Below are positions 57,315-64,000 of a stretch of DNA of 64,000 nucleotides, piece by piece. How positions within the stretch are numbered: the stretch's first letter is position 1; each line of letters begins with the position of its first letter. Below the pieces are notes generated by a model. It saw nothing but the letters and a program-made list of their open reading frames with translations, had not been told where the DNA came from and did not search any database. This DNA is from Rhizobium mesosinicum (GTDB lineage: Bacteria > Pseudomonadota > Alphaproteobacteria > Rhizobiales > Rhizobiaceae). The stretch spans positions 124,001 through 188,000 of the forward strand of contig NZ_JAEUAK010000002.1 of the NCBI RefSeq assembly GCF_019511345.1. The letters run 5' to 3'. The translations under genes and the position numbers were made by a program.

Positions 57315-58274
57315 CTATTCGAGCAGGATGAGAATTTTGCTGGCGGCCGTATTGAGGATGGAGATCGCTTCTACGGCCATCTGCTTCTGGGTTTCGATAG
57401 CCTTCTGGCGGATCGATGCCTCGTCCATATCGGTGTCGACGAGGGCGCCGACGCTCTTTTTGACACTGTCGGACAGATCTGCGGTATAGTCGATCTGATC
57501 GTCGATGCGAGCCTTCATGATGCCGATCCCTGCTGCCGAATTCGTAAGCTGCTTGAGTATGGCGTCCGTGGCCGTCACCATATCCATGATCTGCGAGTCG
57601 GTGGTCGACTTACCGATGGAGATTTCCGTGCCGGCCGCCGGCGTCCCGGAGTTTGCATTCAGCAGATAATAATTGCGGACCGGCGTGCCGTCAGGATTGC
57701 CGTTGACATCCTTGGTGAACAGGCCGCCGCCAGCGTTATTTCTGTCGATCAGGATGGTTTGAGACGACGGAAACTCGATAGTCTGCGCCTGATACTCGCC
57801 TGTCGGAGCACGTACGAAGCTGCCGATGATCTTCCACTGCGGAGGTGCCACGGGCTCGCCGTTCAACAGCCAGTTTTCGCCAGCAAAAGACGTTCCTTCG
57901 ACCATCGTCTGGAGTTGGTTCTTATATTCGGTGATTTCTGCGTTGACCTTGTCCTTGTCGACGCCGGGCTCACGCGCAGCAACCAGCTTGGCTCTGATGT
58001 CGCCGAGAAGATCGATGGCCGAATTCATCGTCGTATAGGTCGAATCAACCTTTGCGGCACCAAGGCCAAGGGCATCGCCAATGGTGCCTAGATTGGTACT
58101 GTCGGCACGCATGACGCTGGCGATCGACCAATAGGTCGCATCGTCGGCGGCAGTCGCAACCCGCTTCGCCGTGGAAACCTGCTGTTGTACGTCGTTTGAT
58201 TCTTTATTGATGCTGCGCAGCACTGCAAGCGCACTCACCGCGGCCGCGTTGGTAATCTTTACGGTCATCGACAT
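57315..58274 (-). CDS. flaD: Flagellin FlaD (divergent paralogue)
   Basis: This is a 319-residue flagellin, the fourth and most divergent of the tandem set. The N-terminal helix (MSMTVKITNAAAVSALAVLRSINKE, then TAKRVATAADDATYWSIASVMR) and the C-terminal helix (DEASIRQKAIETQKQMAVEAISILNTAASKILILLE) are flagellin-like. The central region is longer than in FlaA-C (GEYQAQTIEFPSSQTILIDRN). Lettering by tandem order (flaA-flaD) follows the R. leguminosarum/S. meliloti practice and is provisional. No clear terminator was found after it. Confidence 0.88.
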   Translation of the reverse strand: MSMTVKITNAAAVSALAVLRSINKESNDVQQQVSTAKRVATAADDATYWSIASVMRADSTNLGTIGDALGLGAAKVDSTYTTMNSAIDLLGDIRAKLVAAREPGVDKDKVNAEITEYKNQLQTMVEGTSFAGENWLLNGEPVAPPQWKIIGSFVRAPTGEYQAQTIEFPSSQTILIDRNNAGGGLFTKDVNGNPDGTPVRNYYLLNANSGTPAAGTEISIGKSTTDSQIMDMVTATDAILKQLTNSAAGIGIMKARIDDQIDYTADLSDSVKKSVGALVDTDMDEASIRQKAIETQKQMAVEAISILNTAASKILILLE

Positions 58275-58327
58275 GGTCTCGGAAAGGTGAAGGGATCAGG
58301 CCGTTTTGCCGGCAGCGACTGAACTGG

Positions 58328-58336
58328 CTTCATGCC
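58328..58336 (-). promoter_or_regulatory. Motility upstream element (flaD)
   Basis: On the minus strand this reads GGCATGAAG, then 14 bp, then GCCGG, 54 bp before the flaD start. It is an exact core match to the other flagellin copies, but closer to the gene. Confidence 0.6.
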
Positions 58337-58479
58337 CCCCGGCGGGTTTCCCGTGCCGGTGTGTCGCAAAACAAATCAACTCCCGGCAACGTTAACCCGA
58401 TATCAACCAGTTTCGCAAGGGCGGAAACGGGAAACGAAAAAGCTCCGCCGGGGTCTGCGCAAGCCTTTGGAATAAAATA

Positions 58480-58506
58480 GAAACCGCGCCGAAGCGGCGC
58501 GGTTTC
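58480..58506 (-). terminator. Terminator after flaC
   Basis: GAAACCGCGCCG and CGGCGCGGTTTC form a perfect 12-bp stem around AAG. On the minus strand it is followed by TATTTTATT, 52 bp after the flaC stop. Strong rho-independent terminator. Confidence 0.85.
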
Positions 58507-58558
58507 CAGGCTGCCGCAAATTGGCGGCACAAGGTTTGGTCCAGCTTCAACCGCCGGC

Positions 58559-59467
58559 TTAGCTGCGGAAGAGGGTGAGGACGTTCTGAGCGCTGGAGTT
58601 TGCGATCGAGAGCGACTGGATCGCCAGCTGCTGCTGCGTCTGTAATGCCGTGAGCCTGCTCGATTCCTCCTCCATGTCGGCATCCACAAGACGACCGACA
58701 CCGGAGTCGATCGAGTCGCCGAGGGCCGCGACGAAGTTTTCCTGCAGTTCAATACGGTTGGAGATGGAACCGAGCTGAGAAGCTGCCTTCGTCATGGCCT
58801 CCAAGCCCGATTCGATAGCCGTGAGTGCCATAGCGATTTCCGTCTGACCAAAAGAAGTGATGTTCATGGTATAGATCGAACCGATCGTGCCGTTGGAGCT
58901 GCCGATGATACCGGTGCTCGAATCGATGGTGCCGGTCGTGGTCATGCCGAACAGGACGTTCCCATTGGAAGCCGCGTTCAGAACATAATCGGTCGTCTTG
59001 ACCGAGACGTTGCCGTTGCCGTCGCGGACGAAGGTGGAAACGACGCTCTTGGTCGTGTTGCCTGCAACCCAGTTTTCACCGGAGAAAGACGCCGACTGGG
59101 AGATGCTCATGAGCTGGGCCTGCAGCTGGCTGATTTCTTCCTGGATCTTGGTCTTGTCTACACCCTTTTCGGTGGCCGCAACGATCTTGGACTTGATTTC
59201 GCTGACGACATCGATGGCATTGTCCATCGCAGTGTAGGCCGTGTCGACCTTTGCTGCGCCGAGGCCGAGAGCATCGGAGACTGCCGAAAGGGCCTTGTTG
59301 TCCGAACGCATGGTCGTTGCGATGGACCAATAAGCTGCGTTGTCTGCAGCTTTTTCAACGCGATAGCCGGAAGATACGCGGTTTTGAGTATCCTGAAGAT
59401 TACTGCTGATGCCGCGAAGCGTCTGGAGAGCGGCCATAGCTGCGACGTTCGTCAAAATGCTTGTCAT
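58559..59467 (-). CDS. flaC: Flagellin FlaC
   Basis: This 302-residue flagellin resembles FlaA and FlaB in both terminal helices (MTSILTNVAAMAALQTLRGISSN; QTQQQLAIQSLSIANSSAQNVLTLFRS). Its central region is clearly different (TKSVVSTFVRDGNGNVSVKTTDYVLNAASNGNVLFGMTTTG). It has its own upstream element (59542-59550) and its own terminator (58480-58506), so it is a single-gene unit. Confidence 0.93.
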   Translation of the reverse strand: MTSILTNVAAMAALQTLRGISSNLQDTQNRVSSGYRVEKAADNAAYWSIATTMRSDNKALSAVSDALGLGAAKVDTAYTAMDNAIDVVSEIKSKIVAATEKGVDKTKIQEEISQLQAQLMSISQSASFSGENWVAGNTTKSVVSTFVRDGNGNVSVKTTDYVLNAASNGNVLFGMTTTGTIDSSTGIIGSSNGTIGSIYTMNITSFGQTEIAMALTAIESGLEAMTKAASQLGSISNRIELQENFVAALGDSIDSGVGRLVDADMEEESSRLTALQTQQQLAIQSLSIANSSAQNVLTLFRS

Positions 59468-59541
59468 GAAATGATTGCCCCTTGTTGGCAGACATTAATA
59501 AAAGGGACATTCGGGAATAGCGCCCGGAAACGACGATCAGC

Positions 59542-59550
59542 CTTCATGCC
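59542..59550 (-). promoter_or_regulatory. Motility upstream element (flaC)
   Basis: On the minus strand this reads GGCATGAAG, then 13 bp, then TCCGG, starting 75 bp before the flaC ATG. GTTAACAG lies just upstream, as at flaB. Confidence 0.6.
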
Positions 59551-59643
59551 TGTTAACCTGTTCTTAAATTTGGTTAACTCGCCGTCTCGTTGAGACGCAG
59601 AAAACAGTAATATGGTTAATCAACCGTTAACGGGAATTAAAAA

Positions 59644-59668
59644 AGCCGCGCTCCAGCGAAGCGCGGCT
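59644..59668 (-). terminator. Terminator after flaB
   Basis: AGCCGCGCT and AGCGCGGCT form a 9-bp stem with a 7-nt loop. On the minus strand TTTTTTAATT follows, 53 bp after the flaB stop. Strong rho-independent terminator. Confidence 0.88.
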
Positions 59669-59720
59669 CGATTTCCATAGGACCCGCCGGTCAGCCGGCG
59701 GGATATATTTCGCGATCCTA

Positions 59721-60629
59721 TCAGCCGCGGAAGAGCGACAGGATGTTCTGCGAAGAGGAGTTGGCGATCGAGAGCGACTGGATCGCAAGCTGCTGCTGCG
59801 TCTGCAGGGCAGAGAGCTTGGAGGACTCTTCTTCCATGTTGGCGTCGACGAGACGGCCGACACCGGAGTCGATGGAGTCGCTGAGGGCGCTGACGAAGTC
59901 GTCCTGCATGTTGATGCGGGTGGTGATCGAGCCGAGCTTTGCACCGGCAGAGGTCATGGCCTTGAGGGCATTTTCGACGTTGGTCAAAGCGAGACCGAGG
60001 TCAGTCAGGGAGAGGTTGGTGATGTCGAGCGAGTAGACCGAGCCGACAGAACCGACGCTGGACCCCAGGATGCCCGTGGAGGTTTCGATCGCACCGCCGC
60101 TCATGCCGAACAGAACGTTGCCGGTCGAAGTGTTCGACAAGACGTAGTCGGTCATCTTGACGGAAACGCCGTTCGAACCGTCGCGAACGAAGGAGGAAAC
60201 GACGCTCTTCGTGCCGTTGGCGCCAGCAACCCAGTTTTCACCGGAGAAGGAAGCCGACTGGGCGATGCTTACCAGCTGGTCCTGCAGCTGGTCGATTTCT
60301 TCCTGAACCTTCTTCTTGTCGACGCCGTTTTCGGTCGCGGCAACGATCTTCGCCTTGATTTCGCCGACCAAGTCGATGGCGCTATCCATGGCGGTGTAGG
60401 CGGTGTCAACCTTGGCAGCGCCGAGGCCGAGAGCGTCGGAAACAGCCGAAAGGGCCTTGTTGTCCGAACGCATGGTCGTTGCGATCGACCAGTAAGCGGC
60501 GTTGTCGGAAGCCTTGCCGATGCGATAACCGGAGGAAACGTGGTTCTGCGTGGTGTTGAGGCCCTGGTTGATGCCACGCAGCGTCTGGAGAGCGGCCATT
60601 GCAGCGTTATTGGTGTTGATGCTCGTCAT
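59721..60629 (-). CDS. flaB: Flagellin FlaB
   Basis: This is a 302-residue flagellin with the standard N-terminal (TNNAAMAALQTLRGINQGLN) and C-terminal (QQQLAIQSLSIANSSSQNIL) core helices. Its central 145 codons (59932-60368) are identical to flaA base for base, silent sites included, while the N-terminal third and the region near the end differ at scattered positions. It has its own upstream element and terminator. Confidence 0.95.
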   Translation of the reverse strand: MTSINTNNAAMAALQTLRGINQGLNTTQNHVSSGYRIGKASDNAAYWSIATTMRSDNKALSAVSDALGLGAAKVDTAYTAMDSAIDLVGEIKAKIVAATENGVDKKKVQEEIDQLQDQLVSIAQSASFSGENWVAGANGTKSVVSSFVRDGSNGVSVKMTDYVLSNTSTGNVLFGMSGGAIETSTGILGSSVGSVGSVYSLDITNLSLTDLGLALTNVENALKAMTSAGAKLGSITTRINMQDDFVSALSDSIDSGVGRLVDANMEEESSKLSALQTQQQLAIQSLSIANSSSQNILSLFRG

Positions 60630-60699
60630 AGTTTGCTTGCCCCTTTTGGCAGATGTTAGGAAGGGACATTCCGGATTCTGGCCGGCCCACAGCGATCAG

Positions 60700-60708
60700 C
60701 ATCATGCC
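60700..60708 (-). promoter_or_regulatory. Motility upstream element (flaB)
   Basis: On the minus strand this reads GGCATGATG (one mismatch to the core), then 13 bp, then GCCGG, starting about 72 bp before the flaB ATG. GTTAACAG precedes it, as at flaC. Confidence 0.55.
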
Positions 60709-60855
60709 TGTTAACCATTCTCGTTAAGGTTAACTCGCCGTTTCGATGGGCCTAGAAAACAGCAAGATGGTTAAGGAAGACTAAATTCAAAAACGAAATT
60801 GCGTAAAAATATCTGATACTTAGAAGCGTTTCCGTTAACCTTATATTAAAATATT

Positions 60856-60880
60856 CGAGGCCGGGAGTTACCCGGCCTCG
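60856..60880 (-). terminator. Terminator after flaA
   Basis: CGAGGCCGGG and CCCGGCCTCG form a perfect 10-bp stem around AGTTA. On the minus strand AATATTTTAATAT follows, 30 bp after the flaA stop. Rho-independent terminator. Confidence 0.85.
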
Positions 60881-60909
60881 ACGTTTTTCGCGATGTGGCT
60901 GACCCGCTC

Positions 60910-61815
60910 TTAGCGGAAGAGCGACAGAATGTTCTGCGAAGAGGAGTTGGCGATCGAGAGCGACTGGATCGCAAGCTGCTGCTGCGTCTGCAGGGCAGAG
61001 AGCTTGGAGGACTCTTCTTCCATGTTGGCGTCGACGAGACGGCCGATACCGGAGTCGAGGGACTTGCTCAAGGCGTTGACGAAATCGTCCTGCATCGTGA
61101 TGCGGGTGGAGATCGAACCGAGCTTTGCACCGGCAGAGGTCATGGCCTTGAGGGCATTTTCGACGTTGGTCAAAGCGAGACCGAGGTCAGTCAGGGAGAG
61201 GTTGGTGATGTCGAGCGAGTAGACCGAGCCGACAGAACCGACGCTGGACCCCAGGATGCCCGTGGAGGTTTCGATCGCACCGCCGCTCATGCCGAACAGA
61301 ACGTTGCCGGTCGAAGTGTTCGACAAGACGTAGTCGGTCATCTTGACGGAAACGCCGTTCGAACCGTCGCGAACGAAGGAGGAAACGACGCTCTTCGTGC
61401 CGTTGGCGCCAGCAACCCAGTTTTCACCGGAGAAGGAAGCCGACTGGGCGATGCTTACCAGCTGGTCCTGCAGCTGGTCGATTTCTTCCTGAACCTTCTT
61501 CTTGTCGACGCCGTTTTCGGTCGCGGCAACGATCTTCGCCTTGATTTCGCCGACGACGTCGATGGCGCTATCCATGGCGGTGTAGGCGGTGTCAACCTTG
61601 GCAGCGCCGAGGCCGAGGGCGTCGGAAACAGCGCCGAGAGCCTTGTTGTCCGAACGCATGGTCGTTGCGATCGACCAGTAAGCGGCGTTGTCGGCAGCCT
61701 TGCCAACGCGGTAACCCGTGGAAACGTGGTTCTGCGTGGTGTTGAGGCCCTGGTTGACGTTACGCAGCGTCTGGAGAGCTGCCATTGCGGAATTGTTCGT
61801 GTTAATGCTCGTCAT
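60910..61815 (-). CDS. flaA: Flagellin FlaA
   Basis: This is a 301-residue flagellin and first of the tandem set, probably a main filament protein. I chose the ATG at 61815 (MTSINTNNSAM), which aligns with FlaB and FlaC; an in-frame ATG 14 codons earlier would add a stretch absent from the paralogues. Core helices are intact (SAMAALQTLRNVNQGLN; QQQLAIQSLSIANSSSQ). It ends one residue earlier than FlaB. The 437-bp block 61118-61554 is identical to flaB. The upstream element lies at 61891-61899. Confidence 0.95.
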   Translation of the reverse strand: MTSINTNNSAMAALQTLRNVNQGLNTTQNHVSTGYRVGKAADNAAYWSIATTMRSDNKALGAVSDALGLGAAKVDTAYTAMDSAIDVVGEIKAKIVAATENGVDKKKVQEEIDQLQDQLVSIAQSASFSGENWVAGANGTKSVVSSFVRDGSNGVSVKMTDYVLSNTSTGNVLFGMSGGAIETSTGILGSSVGSVGSVYSLDITNLSLTDLGLALTNVENALKAMTSAGAKLGSISTRITMQDDFVNALSKSLDSGIGRLVDANMEEESSKLSALQTQQQLAIQSLSIANSSSQNILSLFR

Positions 61816-62210
61816 AACTGTGTCCCCTAGAAAACTAGATACAAAAAAGGAGGACATACCGGACTATAAATACCGGCGATGACGGACCAGCTTCATGCCA
61901 CTCGGTGCCTTGTATTTCCTGGCCCAAACCCGTCATGTCCCGGGCAATCTCGCAGCCAATACTTGCCAACTTCTTAAAAGCGGGGCTCTCTGCCAAGCGC
62001 TTCAATTCCATGGTTAATGTTGCTTGAATCCGCCTTCGATGCGGCTTGATCGAAGCAGCATCCGGCGGCACCTGTTTCAAGCAAGCTTCGAATGCCAGTG
62101 TGGCAGAAGCCGGGATAGTATCGTTGGGCAACCTGCATTCCGCGGGTGGCCTGATTGCGCTCCCGCCAACCACCATTTCATGCCGGAACATTTCCTCACG
62201 GAGTTAGGTT
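61816..62210. other. Divergent intergenic region between flaA and the OGT-like gene
   Basis: This 395-bp region holds the flaA leader, with a GGAGG-like ribosome-binding site (minus-strand TCCTCC tract is less clear), the upstream element at 61891-61899 and the start region of the OGT-like gene. A minus-strand frame of 118 codons (61835-62191) spans it but ends in the flaA leader and has no recognisable features, so I do not call it. A further GGCATGAAA word on the minus strand lies at 62176-62184. Confidence 0.4.
61891..61899 (-). promoter_or_regulatory. Motility upstream element (flaA)
   Basis: On the minus strand this reads GGCATGAAG, then 13 bp, then GCCGG, followed by TATTTATAG. It begins about 76-84 bp before the flaA ATG, the same distance as at flaC and flaB. 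Confidence 0.6.
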
Positions 62211-64000
62211 TTGAACAGCAAAGTTTCGTTCTCCGCGGCATCCCGGGACTATCAGGCCGGCCGCTATACACAGTCCCTGGCGACGCTCAACCAGCTCATC
62301 GATACCCAGAAGGACGCCAAGACCTACGCTCTCCTGGCCAAGAACCTTTTGCAGCTGGGCTTCAAGACCGATGCAGCGAAGGCCTATGGGCTGGCGGCCG
62401 ATTGCGCCGGGCAAGGCGCATACGAATTCCTGAAGACCGCCGCAAAAATTCACCTTGAGGCCGGCAACGAGGACGAAGCGCTGCTGATCGCCATGCGCAA
62501 TCTCAACAAGGCGCAGGAAGATCCGGAACTCGCATTCATTATCGCGTCGATCTATCTGCGCCGGCAGAGGCGCGATCTGTTGCGCCCCTTCAAGAAGGTC
62601 CTGTCCGAGAGCCAGAACCCGGAGCATGCACGCTTGGCCGCACTGCTGCTCAACGACGACCTCATGGACGAGACCAACCAGACGCTCGCCCGCAACCTCT
62701 TCCGGCGCTATCCGGGCAATCTCGCCTTCCGCTTCCTCTATCTCGTCTGCGTGCGTGAATTCAACGAATTCGACGAGGCGAACAAACATCAGGCGCCTAT
62801 CGACGCCGCACTCGCCAAGAACGACATCGATATCCTGAGGAAGGATAATCCTTTCTATCACCTACACTGGTGCGGCAACGAGAATTATAATCGTTACGCC
62901 ACCATCGGCACGAAGCCGCTCGACCCGGCGCGCGTGGCCCACCGGCGGGGGCTGCCGCATACATGGTCTGACAAGATCCGTATCGGTTACATGTCCTCGG
63001 ACTTCTGGGACGCCCATGCCACGATGAAGCTTCTGCAGCGCGTCCTCGAGCTTCATGATCGCAACCGTTTCGAGATTACGCTCTTCGACCACACGCAGCC
63101 CGAATATCTCGAGAAGAACAAGACCGACCGCAGCCGTTGGGGCAAGATCGTCGATGTCTACGGTTTGCCCGACGAAGCGATCCTGAAGGCCGTCCGCGCC
63201 GAAAATATCGACATCATGGTCGACCTCAAGGGTCATACGTCGGGAAGCCGCGCCTTGTCCTTCAATCTGCCGCTGGCACCAATCCACGTCGCCTGGCTGG
63301 GTTTTCCCGGCAGCACGCTCAATGTCGACCTGGACTATGTGATCGGCGACCACTCGGTATTGCCTGACGTGGCCAAGCCGTTTTACCACGAAAAATTTCT
63401 GCGCATGCCGGAAAGCTATCAGCCGAACGACCCGGCCAACCGTCCGCAGCCGCAGCCTGTCACGCGCGAGCAGCTCGGCCTGCCAGAAAATGCCTTCATA
63501 TTCGCATCCTTCAACGGCAACCGTAAGATCACCTCTCAGGTAGTCGACAGCTGGTCCCGGATCCTAAAGCGTGCACCCGATAGCGTGCTCTGGCTGATGG
63601 CAAACACGGCCCGCAACAAGGAAAATCTGCTCGAGCGCTTCCAGGCTGGTGGTATCTCGCCGAAGCGCATCATCTTCTGCCCGCGTGCGCCTTATGAACA
63701 GCATATCAGCCGTCAGCAGGCGGCCGACCTCGGTATCGATACCTTCCCCGTCAACGGTCACACCACCACCTCGGAACAGCTCTGGGGCGGACTGCCGGTG
63801 TTGACGATGAAGGGTACCAACTTCGCTTCGCGCGTCAGCGAAAGCCTGCTCAGGGCAATCGATCTGCCGGAGCTCGTCGCCAAAGATCTCCAGGCTTACG
63901 AAGATCTGGCCGTCGAGCTCGCGCTCAACCCCGAACGGGTTGCCGGCTACAAGAAACATCTGCAGGAGAAGCGTTACATCGCGCCGCTCTTCGACGCCGA
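62211..64000 (+). CDS. O-GlcNAc-transferase-type (GT41) glycosyltransferase with N-terminal helical repeats, 3' end outside window
   Basis: This protein probably transfers a sugar from a nucleotide donor to Ser/Thr of a protein. The TTG start at 62211 follows GGAG by 7 bp and sits directly after an in-frame stop, so it is the only upstream start. The first 200 residues are TPR-like helices (AGRYTQSLATLNQLID; ARNLFRRYPGNLAFRF). The catalytic part has GT41 motifs: MVDLKGHTSGSRA, PIHVAWLGFPGS, FASFNGNRKIT, and DTFPVNGHTTTSEQLWGGLPVLT with ASRVSESLL. The frame is still open at the window's end. It is divergent from flaA, so flagellin is a possible acceptor, which is not shown. Confidence 0.85.
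   Translation, partial: MNSKVSFSAASRDYQAGRYTQSLATLNQLIDTQKDAKTYALLAKNLLQLGFKTDAAKAYGLAADCAGQGAYEFLKTAAKIHLEAGNEDEALLIAMRNLNKAQEDPELAFIIASIYLRRQRRDLLRPFKKVLSESQNPEHARLAALLLNDDLMDETNQTLARNLFRRYPGNLAFRFLYLVCVREFNEFDEANKHQAPIDAALAKNDIDILRKDNPFYHLHWCGNENYNRYATIGTKPLDPARVAHRRGLPHTWSDKIRIGYMSSDFWDAHATMKLLQRVLELHDRNRFEITLFDHTQPEYLEKNKTDRSRWGKIVDVYGLPDEAILKAVRAENIDIMVDLKGHTSGSRALSFNLPLAPIHVAWLGFPGSTLNVDLDYVIGDHSVLPDVAKPFYHEKFLRMPESYQPNDPANRPQPQPVTREQLGLPENAFIFASFNGNRKITSQVVDSWSRILKRAPDSVLWLMANTARNKENLLERFQAGGISPKRIIFCPRAPYEQHISRQQAADLGIDTFPVNGHTTTSEQLWGGLPVLTMKGTNFASRVSESLLRAIDLPELVAKDLQAYEDLAVELALNPERVAGYKKHLQEKRYIAPLFDA

Noticed and set aside
57315..61815. Flagellin tandem as an assembly artefact
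   Set aside because: The four genes differ in N-termini, central regions (except the flaA/flaB block), terminators and spacers, so they are genuine paralogues.
61816..61857. Longer FlaA start 14 codons upstream
   Set aside because: The added residues are absent from FlaB and FlaC, whose starts align with the ATG at 61815.
61885..61905. Sigma-54 promoter before flaA (TGGCAT...)
   Set aside because: The -24-like TGGCAT is present at flaA but no TTGC-type -12 box at the right distance, and the other copies lack the leading T.
61835..62191. Minus-strand frame of 118 codons upstream of flaA
   Set aside because: It covers the flaA leader and promoter element, has no clear ribosome-binding site or domain, and would force a start within the flaA control region.

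Overview
The window looks like chromosomal DNA of a fast-growing rhizobium (Rhizobium, most like the R. leguminosarum/etli group). This rests on several blocks whose content and order recall, from memory, the Sinorhizobium meliloti chromosome: cbrA/asmA/acsA2/potFGHI, zwf-pgl-edd beside the aglEFGAK alpha-glucoside operon, and the alphaproteobacterial motility regulon with flaF, flbT, rem, motC and four tandem flagellins. No insertion sequence, phage gene, tRNA, rRNA or CRISPR array was seen. Coding density is high and almost every gene can be placed in a family.
Layout. 1-4765: the end of a CbrA-type histidine kinase, acetoacetyl-CoA synthetase (acsA2) and an AsmA-like protein. 4834-8900: a PotFGHI putrescine-type ABC importer. 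9028-12141: a RamB/ScfR-like regulator divergent from isocitrate lyase (aceA), with a small partner gene. 12239-14558: LuxR- and LysR-type regulators and a small ORF. 14531-19607: two chemoreceptors and a tiny membrane peptide. 19773-23825: an HI0933-type flavoprotein divergent from a PuuA/PuuB-like gamma-glutamyl-polyamine pair. 23961-28044: Entner-Doudoroff entry genes zwf-pgl-edd, closed by a strong terminator. 28119-36480: a PilZ-like gene, then the agl operon and its LacI-type regulator aglR. 36481-40272: folD, a chain-length-determinant-like protein and a WecG/TagA-type glycosyltransferase. 40537-61815: a long flagellar block read entirely on the minus strand, running from flagellins flaA-flaD through fliH-like-motB-motC-fliK-SLT, rem, and flgE-flgK-flgL-flaF-flbT-flgD-fliQ-flhA-fliR-fliJ-like-flgJ-flgN-like to an exported protein of unknown role. 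62211-64000: the first 596 codons of a protein with an O-GlcNAc-transferase-type catalytic domain, divergent from flaA.
How the parts fit. AglEFG/K import alpha-glucosides and AglA splits them to glucose. Zwf, Pgl and Edd then feed the glucose into the Entner-Doudoroff route (eda is not in the window). PotFGHI and the PuuA/PuuB pair could together take up and degrade putrescine. AceA with its regulator and AcsA2 serve growth on acetate, short-chain acids and poly-hydroxybutyrate. The motility block contains export apparatus, hook, filament, stator and regulatory genes plus two receptors elsewhere.
The most notable observations are these. A bipartite element (GGCATGAAG, 12-14 bp, then GCCGG or a close match) lies upstream of all four flagellins and the fliH-like/motB operon, with a degenerate copy at flgE. 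A 437-bp block is identical between flaA and flaB, indicating recent gene conversion. An OGT-like glycosyltransferase stands next to the flagellins. Rem has Glu in place of the receiver's phospho-acceptor Asp. A candidate cryptic FliH, several very small genes, and clear operator arrays at aceA and agl are also present.
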